From Onishia taeanensis (GTDB lineage Bacteria > Pseudomonadota > Gammaproteobacteria > Pseudomonadales > Halomonadaceae), in NCBI RefSeq assembly GCF_003268885.1, contig NZ_QLSX01000008.1:62001-126000 (forward strand): a DNA stretch of 64,000 bases. The letters are read 5' to 3'. The position numbers and the translations under genes were made by a program. The stretch's first letter is position 1. Each line of letters starts with the position of its first letter. The notes beneath the pieces were generated by a model. The model was given only the letters and a program-made list of their open reading frames with translations. It had not been told where the DNA came from and did no database searches. Of this stretch, positions 56,825 through 64,000 are shown one piece after another.

Positions 56825-57997
56825 TCAGCTCCCGCTTGCTGCGTCGCCGTCGAAGGGCTGGGGTTCGATCGTGGTGCCGGGCTGGATACCGCCCGGGTCG
56901 CTGGCCAGCACTCGCTCACCGGTTTCCAGACCGCTCTTGATGATCAGCCAGTGGCCGGCGGTTTCACCGAGTTCGACGGTGCGCGCACGGGCCTTGTTGT
57001 CGTCATCCAGCACGAACACCTGCGGGCCCATCAGCCCCTCGGTCACGGCAATCTCAGGAACCGCCAGCACGTCATAGCGCTTGAGGCCGGCAAGCGAGAT
57101 ACGCACGAACTGACCCGGCAGGAAGCTGCCCTCAGGGTTGTCGAACATCGCCCGCGCCTCCACGGTGCTGGTGCTCTCGCTGACCCGGCTACCCAGGAAG
57201 TCGAGCTTGCCGTCAAGGCTTTGCGCGGCATTGCCCTGCTCGGCGGGACGCGACAGAGTGGCGCCGATCGGCGCTTCCTTGTCGTCACGCTGACGGCGCA
57301 GCGCCAGGGCATCCGTCTGGGGCAGTTGGAAGCGCACCTCGAGAGGGTCCAGCGGGGTGATGGTGGCAAGCTCCGTGCCGGGATCCACCAGGTTGCCCAC
57401 GTTGATCTCGCTCAGGCTTATCGCTCCGCTCACCGGCGCCTCGACGTCGGTGTAATTGAGATCGATGCGCGCACTGTCCAGCGCGGCTTCGTTCTGCGCC
57501 ACGGTGGCGCGTGCCACCTGCAGATCCGCCAGGGCATCGTCGTAATCCTGACGGCTCACCGAGTTCTGGTTCAGCAGGCGCTGGTAGCGGTCGGCGTCGC
57601 GCTGGGCGCGCTCCCGCTCGGCCTTGGCACTCTTGAGGTCGGCTTCGGCGCTACGCACCGACGCCTGATAGGTGGCCGGCTCGATGGTATAGAGGCTGTC
57701 GCCCTTCTCGACCCGGTCGCCGGGCTCGAACTGACGCGCCTCCAGAAGACCGCTGACCCGCGCCACGACGGTGACCTCGTTCTCGCTGCTGAGCAGCGAG
57801 GGATAGGACTTGTCGAGCGCGATATCACGACGCTCGACGCTCATGACCTGGCCGGGCGTCGCAGGTGCCGCCTGGTCACTGCCCGCTGCCTGCGCCTGGC
57901 CGCCCGACTCGCTGCCGCAGCCGGCCATGAGACCGGCAAGCCCCAGGCCGAGCAGCGCCAGTCGCCAAGGGCGCATCGCGTTTGCGTTGTTCTGCAT
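56825..57997 (-). CDS. acrA: RND periplasmic adaptor, AcrA/MexA type
   Basis: 390-aa lipoprotein adaptor. The signal ends with lipobox LMAGC (Cys near residue 26), anchoring it in the inner membrane. Beta-barrel, lipoyl half-motifs (VARVSGLLEARQFEPGDRV and LNYTDVEAPVSGAISLSEI), and an alpha-hairpin between them (about 105-165, QASVRSAEADLKSAKAERER onward). It bridges the transporter to the outer-membrane channel. The ATG at 57997 has GGGAG upstream; a longer frame to 58069 overlaps the operator region and is unlikely. Confidence 0.93.
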   Translation of the reverse strand: MQNNANAMRPWRLALLGLGLAGLMAGCGSESGGQAQAAGSDQAAPATPGQVMSVERRDIALDKSYPSLLSSENEVTVVARVSGLLEARQFEPGDRVEKGDSLYTIEPATYQASVRSAEADLKSAKAERERAQRDADRYQRLLNQNSVSRQDYDDALADLQVARATVAQNEAALDSARIDLNYTDVEAPVSGAISLSEINVGNLVDPGTELATITPLDPLEVRFQLPQTDALALRRQRDDKEAPIGATLSRPAEQGNAAQSLDGKLDFLGSRVSESTSTVEARAMFDNPEGSFLPGQFVRISLAGLKRYDVLAVPEIAVTEGLMGPQVFVLDDDNKARARTVELGETAGHWLIIKSGLETGERVLASDPGGIQPGTTIEPQPFDGDAASGS

Positions 57998-58058
57998 GTC
58001 TGTCTCCCGCTCGAATGATGAAATCAATGCGTGGCTTGTCCACCACCGTCGATGCCCG

Positions 58059-58087
58059 ATATTAAACATCCATACATGTACGGATAT
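58059..58087 (-). promoter_or_regulatory. acrA promoter with AcrR-type operator
   Basis: Palindrome ATCCATACATGTACGGAT (58068-58085; 16 of 18 bases symmetric; perfect core TACATGTA) upstream of a -10-like TAATAT (minus strand, 58059-58064). It shares the TACAT/ATGTA half-sites of the acrR and tolC sites, though with closer spacing. Confidence 0.65.
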
Positions 58088-58166
58088 TGACGATGCGAAA
58101 CGGGCCTGAATGCAGACTCAGGTCCGGGGCAATGGGGGTATGACGGTGGGTGGCTAGCGTGTAAAT

Positions 58167-58222
58167 GACCAGTTCTTGTCACTGGCTCTTATGGACTGGC
58201 TCTTATGGACTGGCTCTTGACT
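58167..58222. repeat. tandem array, 14-bp units
   Basis: ACTGGCTCTTATGG occurs twice exactly (58181-58194, 58195-58208), followed by a partial ACTGGCTCTTGACT (58209-58222) and preceded by a decayed GACCAGTTCTTGTC (58167-58180). Confidence 0.9.
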
Positions 58223-58289
58223 CACCCGTCGTGCAATACGCGCCAGCGAAGGGGTCACTGGTGGGTGACAAGGGCGGATGGCCAGCCCG

Positions 58290-58320
58290 ACAAGAAACCG
58301 CCGCCCGACGGGGCGGCGGT
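58290..58320 (-). terminator. terminator after tolC
   Basis: Minus strand: ten-bp perfect stem ACCGCCGCCC / GGGCGGCGGT (58297-58320), four-base loop, then TTCTTGT. It overlaps the end of the tolC gene by none and sits 6 bp after the stop. Confidence 0.82.
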
Positions 58321-58326
58321 CATGGC

Positions 58327-59793
58327 TCAGGCGTCGGGTTGCGGACGCTCGCCGATATCCCTCATGGAATCGTAGGAGCCGCCGCCGTCCTCGCTGACTT
58401 CCAGCAGCACGGCCTGATCGGCGCTGAGCTGAGCATTCAGCTCGCGAATCACCTCGACATCCAGGGTGCCGGCCTGCTGGCGCAGCTCGAGCTTGTCGAG
58501 CACATAGTCATAGCGCGCCTCGGCCAGGTTGGAGATAGCGTCATAGAGGTTCTGTTCGGCCGCCAGGACATCGACGATGTTGCGGGTACCGACCTCATAG
58601 CCCGAACGGGTCGCGTCCAGAGCGCTGCGGTTGGAGACCACCGCCTGACGGCGCGCCTCCACGGTGGCGACATCGTTGCGCACCTGGGTGTAAAGCGAGC
58701 GTACCTGCTGGATGGTCAAGCGGCGCTGCGCCTCGGCATCATACTGACTGGCCGCCAGTGTGTAGGTGCTTTGGCGAATCTGGGCGCTGGTCGAGCCGCC
58801 GGTATACAGCGGCAGGCTCGCGCGCACGCCGAGCTGACTGGATGAATCATGGCCCTCGACCTGATCGCGATCGCTGTCGGCATAGTTGTAGGCAGCAAAG
58901 GCCTCTACCACCGGCAGACGAGCTGCCTTGGAGATATCGACGCTTGAGCGTGAGACGTCGACTGCCGCCATGGCGCTTTTCAGCAGCGGACTTTCCTCGA
59001 GGGCCATATCGACCCATGCATCACGTTCAGCAGGCGTCGGCAGCTCGACCGGCAGGTCTTCGGTGAGGCTCTGGATGCTCTGGTAACGCTTGCCGGTCAG
59101 GCGTTCGAGTTCCTCGAAGCTGACCTCCAGATCGCTCTGGGCGGTGATGCGCTCGGCCCGGGCCTGGTCGAAGCTGGCGCGGGCCTCCTCGACGTCGGTG
59201 ATCGCGATCAGGCCGACCTCGAACTGCTCACGGGCCTGCTCCAGCTGGCGCGAGATCGCGCGTTCCTGAGCCCGACGGGCGGCGAGGATGTCATTGGCAC
59301 GCAGGATCTCGAAATACGCGGTCGACGCATCGAACAACAGCTGCTGCTCGCTGGCAATCAACGACAGTCTCTCCTGATCGATCTGGTTCTCGGCCTGATC
59401 GACTTCCCGTGCATTGGCCGCGTCATACAGGGCCTGGCTGGCATCGAGGGCCAGGCTGCCACTGTTGTAGTCATCATCCGCGCTCTGGCTGACGCCCGCA
59501 CCCGATATGGTCGACTGCTGGCTGTCGTAGGTGCGGTTATTCGCCAACTCGGCAGAGGCATTGATCTGCGGCAGCAGGTCACCACCGGCCACGTCACGGC
59601 TTTCCTGGGTGCTTTTCAGGCTGGCTCGCGCTGAGGCAAGGCTGGCATCGTTTTCCAGGGCATCGCTTGCGATACCCAGCAGGTCAGCGCCCTGAGCCTG
59701 ACTTGCCAGAGCAATGGACATCGCCAGGGGCAGCATGATGGCCCGCCGAGTCAGGCGCCTGCCGGATGCAGAGAGATCAGTGATGAGCGGCAT
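58327..59793 (-). CDS. tolC: TolC-family outer-membrane efflux channel
   Basis: 488-aa outer-membrane factor. A signal peptide ends at SQAQGADLL, and two OEP repeats each contain the long periplasmic helices (first about residues 30-240, second about 240-460; ARAEQFEVGLIAITDVEEARAS-like and YEVGTRNIVDVLAAEQNL-like junctions are present in order). It gives an exit duct for the AcrAB pump and possibly type I secretion. Separate transcription unit from acrAB but with its own AcrR-like operator. AAGGAAAG precedes ATG 59793; a longer frame from 59883 lacks a proper signal peptide. Confidence 0.92.
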   Translation of the reverse strand: MPLITDLSASGRRLTRRAIMLPLAMSIALASQAQGADLLGIASDALENDASLASARASLKSTQESRDVAGGDLLPQINASAELANNRTYDSQQSTISGAGVSQSADDDYNSGSLALDASQALYDAANAREVDQAENQIDQERLSLIASEQQLLFDASTAYFEILRANDILAARRAQERAISRQLEQAREQFEVGLIAITDVEEARASFDQARAERITAQSDLEVSFEELERLTGKRYQSIQSLTEDLPVELPTPAERDAWVDMALEESPLLKSAMAAVDVSRSSVDISKAARLPVVEAFAAYNYADSDRDQVEGHDSSSQLGVRASLPLYTGGSTSAQIRQSTYTLAASQYDAEAQRRLTIQQVRSLYTQVRNDVATVEARRQAVVSNRSALDATRSGYEVGTRNIVDVLAAEQNLYDAISNLAEARYDYVLDKLELRQQAGTLDVEVIRELNAQLSADQAVLLEVSEDGGGSYDSMRDIGERPQPDA

Positions 59794-59922
59794 GAGCTTT
59801 CCTTGGTCAAGGGAAGATGGAGGCAGATATAGCATAGGGGGAAGCGCTATCACTCGTCCCCCCTCTCCGTCGCCAGACATCATGCCAGAAACGACGGTTC
59901 ACGCTTATGTCAATTGGCGAGC

Positions 59923-59951
59923 ATTATAGCTACATGCGTGTATGTATACTA
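59923..59951 (-). promoter_or_regulatory. tolC promoter with AcrR-type operator
   Basis: Minus strand -10 TATAAT (59923-59928). The spacer region carries TACATGCGTGTATGTA (59931-59946), differing at two positions from the palindrome before acrR. A bound repressor would sit between -35 and -10. Confidence 0.72.
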
Positions 59952-60146
59952 GCAGGCTAATGATTATTCCTTTTTTCGACCATGATTGAGCCTGCCTATC
60001 AATATCCGGCCTCCTGCTGGAAAACTGCGCCTCGACGGGCTCATGAACGGGCTCATGAGCCTCAAGCCGCTCTCCAGGACGCCCCAGGCGACGTCAGCTA
60101 TCCATCTCACTCACCATCATGGCGTCTGCCTCTCGATGTTGTAGTC

Positions 60147-60165
60147 TATGCTGCATGGCAGCATA
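60147..60165. other. perfect inverted repeat upstream of hydrolase gene
   Basis: TATGCTGC-ATG-GCAGCATA, eight-bp arms, about 125 bp upstream of the start codon. Operator or hairpin. Confidence 0.55.
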
Positions 60166-60210
60166 ACGCCCCGCAAGCCGACGCGCCTTTGCCGGCTGCA
60201 ACGCAGGGCA

Positions 60211-60270
60211 CGGCATGACTCTTCGCCACATACCTCTACACCACATACCTCTACACCACATACCTCTGCC
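60211..60270. repeat. tandem array, four 15-bp units
   Basis: CGGCATGACTCTTCG (decayed), CCACATACCTCTACA twice exactly, CCACATACCTCTGCC. The array ends 20 bp before the ATG of the hydrolase gene, directly abutting its ribosome site. Confidence 0.92.
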
Positions 60271-60290
60271 CCACGTCAAAAGGTAGCACT

Positions 60291-61202
60291 ATGGATCGCC
60301 TGGAACTGGTCAAGGTCAGGGCACTGCAGATCGCGGTGCGCATCTGGAATCCCGATGCCCCACGCACGCTGGTAGCCTGGCACGGGCTGGCCCGTCACGG
60401 CGGCGATTTTGCGGCCCTGGCGCGCGAGCTGGGCCCCGAGTGGCGCGTACTGGCCCCTGACACGCCGGGACGCGGCCTGTCCAGCTGGTCGCTCTACCCC
60501 GCCCATGACTATCTGTATGAGCACTACCAGCAAGTCGCCGTGGCCCTGCTCGACCACTTCGAGCTTGAGCGGGTGCCTTGGGTAGGCACTTCGATGGGCG
60601 GGCTGCTGGGCATGCTGCTCGCCGCCGAGCCCACCACCGCCTCGCGCATCGAGTGCCTGGTGCTCAACGATGTCGGCCCCGAGCTGGACCCGGACGGCCT
60701 GTCGAGTCTCGCGACCTACTTCGGCGCCATGCATCGCTTCGTCCACTTCGGCGACCTGGAAGCCGAACTGCGCGAACACTACGCGGGTTTTGGCATCGAC
60801 AGCGACGCTGCCTGGCGACAGCTGGCGCTGGACAGCGCTCGGCGCCTGCCGGACGGCAGTTGGACCTACCATTACGATCCGCGCATTGGCGAGCAATTCA
60901 TCCATGACACGCCACGCGACACCTGGGCCGACTGGCGCGCCATTCAATGCCCGCTGATGGTGATTCGCGGCGCAAGCTCGCCGCTGCTTGCCCACGAGAG
61001 CATCGAGCGCATGCGACAGGAGCAGCCGGCGCTTGTCAGTCTGGAAGTGCCGGGCTGCGGCCACGCGCCGATGCTCGATCGCCCCAGCCAGGTCGCCCCC
61101 CTCGCCGACTTCCTGCGCCACACCGGGGGCACCAGGGCACCATCAGAGCGGCATTGGTGGCAGCGCGGTCGCGACTGGCTAAAGCGCAGGATAAGCAAAT
61201 GA
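60291..61202 (+). CDS. alpha/beta-fold hydrolase
   Basis: 303-aa soluble hydrolase. Oxyanion motif AWHGLARHGGDF, nucleophile elbow GTSMGG (S101), and catalytic His in GCGHAPML (H258); the acid is probably the Asp in LNDVGPELD or near residue 230. No signal peptide; the C-terminal 30 residues are very basic (WWQRGRDWLKRR). Esterase or lipase-like; substrate unknown. AAAAGGTAG precedes the ATG. Its promoter region contains a palindrome and the 15-bp array. Confidence 0.85.
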   Translation: MDRLELVKVRALQIAVRIWNPDAPRTLVAWHGLARHGGDFAALARELGPEWRVLAPDTPGRGLSSWSLYPAHDYLYEHYQQVAVALLDHFELERVPWVGTSMGGLLGMLLAAEPTTASRIECLVLNDVGPELDPDGLSSLATYFGAMHRFVHFGDLEAELREHYAGFGIDSDAAWRQLALDSARRLPDGSWTYHYDPRIGEQFIHDTPRDTWADWRAIQCPLMVIRGASSPLLAHESIERMRQEQPALVSLEVPGCGHAPMLDRPSQVAPLADFLRHTGGTRAPSERHWWQRGRDWLKRRISK

Positions 61203-61275
61203 AACCAAGCGTTAAGAGGGTCAACACCCGGTTCTTCTGCGGCCATGCCACGTTTGGAACTACTTTCGCCGCCCC

Positions 61276-62145
61276 CTAGCCCTGCTCGACGCGTGCCAGG
61301 GCCCGCTCCACGGCGCCCCGGTAGCTGCCACCGAACATCAGCAGATGATTCAGCAGCGGATAGAGCTGGAACAGGGCTTCCCGCCTCGGCCAATCGCCGG
61401 GGCGGTTTCCGTTCCAGTAGGCCTCGAAGAAGGCCGCCGAGGGCGAACCAAACAGCGTCAGCATGGCCAGATCCACCTCCGGGTAATGGGCATACACCGC
61501 CGGGTCGATAAGCGCCGGGCCGTGGTCGGTATGCATCACGTTGCCCGACCACAGATCGCCATGAACGAGGCTTGCCGGGGCGTCGGGCAACCAGTCCTCG
61601 AGCCGCTCGGCCACGTCTTCCAATCGTGCTCGCAGTCGCTGATCAAGCAGCCCATGCTCATGGCAGGCGGCCGCCAGGGGCTTCAAACGGCGCTCACGCT
61701 GGAAGGCGCGACCGTCGTCAAGCCGGGCATTGGGCTGAGGCGTACGGCCGCAGGCGTTGTCCCGCGGCCAGCCGTGGGCTTCAAGGGTCACACCGTGCAG
61801 CGTGCGCAACCCCTCGCCCAGCGCGGTATCGCTGTCGCCCTTTCTGGCAACCTTGTTGACGCCATCGTGCGATGCGGGGTTCAGCGCTTCCATCAGCAGC
61901 CAGGGGCCTTCCTGGCCGAGCACCCTGGGCACCCGCAGGGGACTGCCAGTCAGGGCATTTCGCAGCGCGTTGAGCCCCTCAGCCTCGCCAGCCAGGCGCT
62001 CAGAATCGTCACGTTTGACCACTATCGCGCCCTGCCGGGTCTCGAGACGCGCCACCTCGGCAATATCACCGCCGCTGAGGGGCGATAGAGCCCCGCTCGG
62101 CTCGAGATCCAGACGCTCAAGCAGCGCGGTCAGTCGATCGTCCAT
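61276..62145 (-). CDS. fructosamine kinase family protein
   Basis: 289-aa member of the fructosamine/ketosamine-3-kinase family (APH-like fold). Nucleotide-binding segment GGDIAEVARLETRQGAIVVKR, catalytic loop LVHGDLWSGNVM and metal-binding LIDPAVYAHYPEVDLAML, then FEAYWNGNRPGDW. It probably phosphorylates glycated amines to allow deglycation. The ATG at 62145 has TGGAG six bases upstream; ATGs at 62151 and 62178 lack well-spaced sites. Single gene. Confidence 0.88.
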   Translation of the reverse strand: MDDRLTALLERLDLEPSGALSPLSGGDIAEVARLETRQGAIVVKRDDSERLAGEAEGLNALRNALTGSPLRVPRVLGQEGPWLLMEALNPASHDGVNKVARKGDSDTALGEGLRTLHGVTLEAHGWPRDNACGRTPQPNARLDDGRAFQRERRLKPLAAACHEHGLLDQRLRARLEDVAERLEDWLPDAPASLVHGDLWSGNVMHTDHGPALIDPAVYAHYPEVDLAMLTLFGSPSAAFFEAYWNGNRPGDWPRREALFQLYPLLNHLLMFGGSYRGAVERALARVEQG

Positions 62146-62201
62146 GCTCATCTCCAGCCAGGTGAATGATGTCTCCATCAATGCTGTATACGCACAGGCA
62201 C

Positions 62202-62230
62202 AAAAATACCGCCTCCCGGGGGAGGCGGTA
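62202..62230 (-). terminator. terminator after fasciclin-domain gene
   Basis: Minus strand: 11-bp stem TACCGCCTCCC / GGGAGGCGGTA (62207-62230) with a two-base apparent loop, then TTTTT. It lies about 105 bp beyond the fasciclin gene stop and upstream of the fructosamine-kinase gene. Confidence 0.88.
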
Positions 62231-62336
62231 CAGGGGGCGCGACGGGATGGTGTCGGGCTAGCCAGGAGCAGGTCGCTCGAAGAACCCTGAAACTCATGCA
62301 GCGACGAATGCGGACATCAGCTCAGGCATCGTCGCC

Positions 62337-62846
62337 TTACTCGGGGATCAGGACCTTGTCGATCACATGGATGACGCCGTTACTGGCCATCACATCGGCA
62401 GCAGTCACGGTGGCATCATTGATCATCACCTTACCGTCCATGGTGGTGATGGTCAGATCCTGTCCCTGAACGGTGGTAGCGGAGCTGGCGGCCATGGCGT
62501 CTTCCGCCATGATCTTGCCGGGTACCACATGGTAGGTCAGCACGGCTTGCAGCTGATCCTTGTTTTCCGGCATCAGCAGGGTGTCGAGAGTACCTTCCGG
62601 CAAGGCAGCGAAGGCGTCGTCGGTAGGGGCGAATACCGTGAACGGTCCCTCTCCTTTGAGAGTGTCAACAAGGCCAGCGGCCTTTACCGCGGCCACGAGA
62701 GTGTCGAACTGACCGGCTTCGATGGCGGTGTCGACGATGTCGGCCTGGGCCATACCATGATCATCCGCCTGTACCGTACCGGCGAGCATCATGCCAACCA
62801 GACCGATGCCCATCCACTGGGGTGCTGCGACTGCGATGGCTTTCAT
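62337..62846 (-). CDS. secreted fasciclin (FAS1) domain protein
   Basis: 169 aa: a signal peptide ending at TVQA (about residue 27), then one FAS1 domain. Box 1 is [17 protein letters not shown], followed by [13 protein letters not shown] and the closing H2-like [19 protein letters not shown]1 proteins mediate adhesion or surface interactions; a periplasmic or secreted product is expected. AGGAGT precedes the ATG at 62846. A terminator follows after about 105 bp. Confidence 0.92.
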   Translation of the reverse strand: MKAIAVAAPQWMGIGLVGMMLAGTVQADDHGMAQADIVDTAIEAGQFDTLVAAVKAAGLVDTLKGEGPFTVFAPTDDAFAALPEGTLDTLLMPENKDQLQAVLTYHVVPGKIMAEDAMAASSATTVQGQDLTITTMDGKVMINDATVTAADVMASNGVIHVIDKVLIPE

Positions 62847-63054
62847 GGAACTTACTCCTGTAGGACGTACCTGAGGAAAGACGTTGACCTTGAGCGCTTA
62901 CCGCTTCACTCAAGTAGTCACCCGAGGCGGCCTTCGAGACGCGAGAGGGTCGCGCCAGCCCTGTACCACACAACCTATTTGTACAAAGGCTGGACAATTA
63001 GTTCCGATCGCACAAGTTTTTTTTGTCATTCCCCCATCCATCAGGGAGAGAGCC

Positions 63055-63366
63055 ATGTACAAGCTCGCCTTCTTCGCCCCCACCGAGGCGGCCGAAACCG
63101 TGAAAGAGGCCGTCTTCTCAAGCGGTGCCGGACGCATCGGTGACTATGAAGCCTGCTGCTTTCAGACGTCGGGCATCGGCCAGTTTCGCCCGCTGAGCGG
63201 CGCCGACCCGCATATCGGCCGCGTCGGCGATCTTTCGCTTGTCGAAGAGGTAAAGATAGAGCTGGTGTGCCAGGACGCGCTGATCCGCGACGCCGTGGCG
63301 GCCCTCAAGAAGGCCCACCCCTATGAGGAGCCGGCCTATGAGGTATGGAGACTGGAAAACTTTTAA
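63055..63366 (+). CDS. NIF3/YqfO-like small domain protein
   Basis: 103-aa protein resembling the CutA/PII-like insert domain of NIF3/YqfO proteins standing alone. YKLAFFAPTEAAETVKEAVFSSGAGRIGDYEAC at the start, RPLSGADPHIG, and the signature AHPYEEPAYEVWRL at the end. Function unknown; metal-binding or regulatory roles have been suggested for the family. AGGGAGAG precedes ATG 63055. Confidence 0.87.
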   Translation: MYKLAFFAPTEAAETVKEAVFSSGAGRIGDYEACCFQTSGIGQFRPLSGADPHIGRVGDLSLVEEVKIELVCQDALIRDAVAALKKAHPYEEPAYEVWRLENF

Positions 63367-63382
63367 CGGCGCCGTGGCGACG

Positions 63383-63928
63383 CTAGTCGGCAACTGTCTG
63401 TTCGGCAATGGCCGCGAAGATAGCATCCAGCTCTGCCGCCATGGCATCCAGTTCGGCACTCTCATAGGGGGCGAACACCGCAGACGGCTGGCGATAGCTG
63501 AGAGTCGAGGCGCCATCACCGTTCTCGGTTAAGTAGAAGCGGATCGGCGCCTCAATGCCGGCAGGAACACTGGCCTTGAGCATGCGTACCGCGAAGTCGT
63601 TGCGATAGACACCGATGACCATATTCCCGGGGATCGTTACACCGCGATTGGCCGCCCCCTTGCTGGCACTGGCCCTCGTCACCAGGCCCATGTTGTGATC
63701 CTCGATGGCCTGTTCCAGGCGCGTAACCAGGGTGGCGAAGTCATGAGGCGTGGCCTTGACCACCATGCCCGTCGGGGCCGCCTGTGAAAGCGGTGGCACA
63801 AGCAGGCAAAGTAGCATCAAAGCCGCCATCAGCAGACTCTGCCGTCCAGGTGTCGCCAGGCGTCTTAAACAAAGGGGCATGGCAAGAGGGATGAAGCGGC
63901 GAAGGGCTTTGGAGTTCGTGCGGATCAT
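63383..63928 (-). CDS. DUF302 family protein with signal anchor
   Basis: 181-aa protein. A hydrophobic signal or anchor (about residues 30-50, LLMAALMLLCLLVPPLSQA) precedes a DUF302 domain (SHDFATLVTRLEQAIEDHNMGLV-like start at TPHDFATLV; later GNMVIGVYRNDFAVRML and IEAPIRFYLTENGDGASTLSYR). DUF302 is a small alpha-beta fold of unknown function, often exported. The ATG at 63928 has GGGAG eight bases upstream. Confidence 0.87.
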   Translation of the reverse strand: MIRTNSKALRRFIPLAMPLCLRRLATPGRQSLLMAALMLLCLLVPPLSQAAPTGMVVKATPHDFATLVTRLEQAIEDHNMGLVTRASASKGAANRGVTIPGNMVIGVYRNDFAVRMLKASVPAGIEAPIRFYLTENGDGASTLSYRQPSAVFAPYESAELDAMAAELDAIFAAIAEQTVAD

Positions 63929-64000
63929 CGGCAGGCTCCCGTCGACAGGCGAGCGTCGTGACAACGCCCCGTCCGTTCAACATAGCCCACGACCGCGCCC

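Larger units (their letters stand above)
57998..58326. other. gap between tolC and acrA
   Basis: About 330 bp. It contains the acrA operator/promoter (58059-58087), a 14-bp tandem array (58167-58219) and the tolC terminator (58290-58320). Confidence 0.7.
59794..60290. other. divergent tolC / alpha-beta hydrolase control region
   Basis: About 500 bp: tolC promoter and operator (59923-59951), a 12-bp duplication ACGGGCTCATGA twice (60035-60058), a palindrome (60147-60165) and the 15-bp array (60211-60270). No gene supported. Confidence 0.6.

Noticed and set aside
53678-58018. Long plus-strand frames (53678-55171, 56441-58018) opposite acrB and acrA
   Set aside because: Both are reverse-strand shadows of the pump genes.

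Overview
The window looks like chromosomal DNA of a high-GC gammaproteobacterium of the Halomonas/Chromohalobacter type. The evidence is the Pseudomonas/Halomonas-style TCA block (gltA divergent from sdhCDAB-sucAB-lpd-sucCD), gltX followed by tRNA-Ala and tRNA-Glu, and a Pseudomonas-like glucose ABC transporter preceded by its two-component system. Nearly all of it is ordinary housekeeping and accessory metabolism. I saw no prophage, insertion sequence, CRISPR array or conjugation gene. The taxon is inferred from gene content and style; no database was searched.

Layout. 1-6.8 kb: a large DUF1266-type protein, the GABA catabolic pair gabD-gabT with a strong terminator, a GlsB/YeaQ-type small membrane protein and a DUF924 protein. 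6.9-13.5 kb: a small membrane protein with a 13-G tract, an SLC5-type sodium:solute symporter, an MFS transporter, the YcjX/YcjF stress pair and a universal stress protein behind a perfect FNR/Anr box. 13.5-20.5 kb (minus strand): gltR-gtrS two-component system, then gtsABC plus ATPase for glucose uptake. 20.6-27.4 kb: HAD phosphatase, RNase II, a phospholipase-D/cardiolipin-synthase-type enzyme, a glycosyltransferase and a flippase-like membrane protein.

27.7-41 kb is the TCA block: sdhCDAB, sucAB, lpd and sucCD read leftward and gltA rightward, from well-formed back-to-back sigma-70 promoters. 41-47.6 kb: a 3-hydroxyisobutyrate-dehydrogenase-type enzyme, an intergenic stretch with DnaA-box-like words, tRNA-Glu and tRNA-Ala downstream of gltX, a short-chain dehydrogenase, a LysR regulator with a 27-bp palindrome, and a lipoprotein. 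47.7-52.5 kb: a DksA-like zinc-finger protein, a tautomerase, an orphan, dusA and an aspartoacylase-family protein. 52.7-59.8 kb: an AcrR-type repressor, an AcrAB-type RND pump and a TolC-type channel, each promoter region carrying a similar TACAT...ATGTA palindrome, so the three units probably form one regulon. 60-64 kb: an alpha/beta hydrolase, a fructosamine-kinase-family protein, a fasciclin-domain protein, a NIF3-like protein and a DUF302 protein.

The least expected signal is not a gene. At least ten non-coding gaps hold short tandem arrays, often degenerate, with unit lengths of 11 to 16 bp. Each has its own unit sequence and a nearly constant register (for example seven 14-bp units at 5960-6057, seven 11-bp units at 46898-46974, five 15-bp units at 42209-42283, five 16-bp units at 41083-41162). 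They share no consensus and are confined to gaps between genes. I report them individually and as a class.
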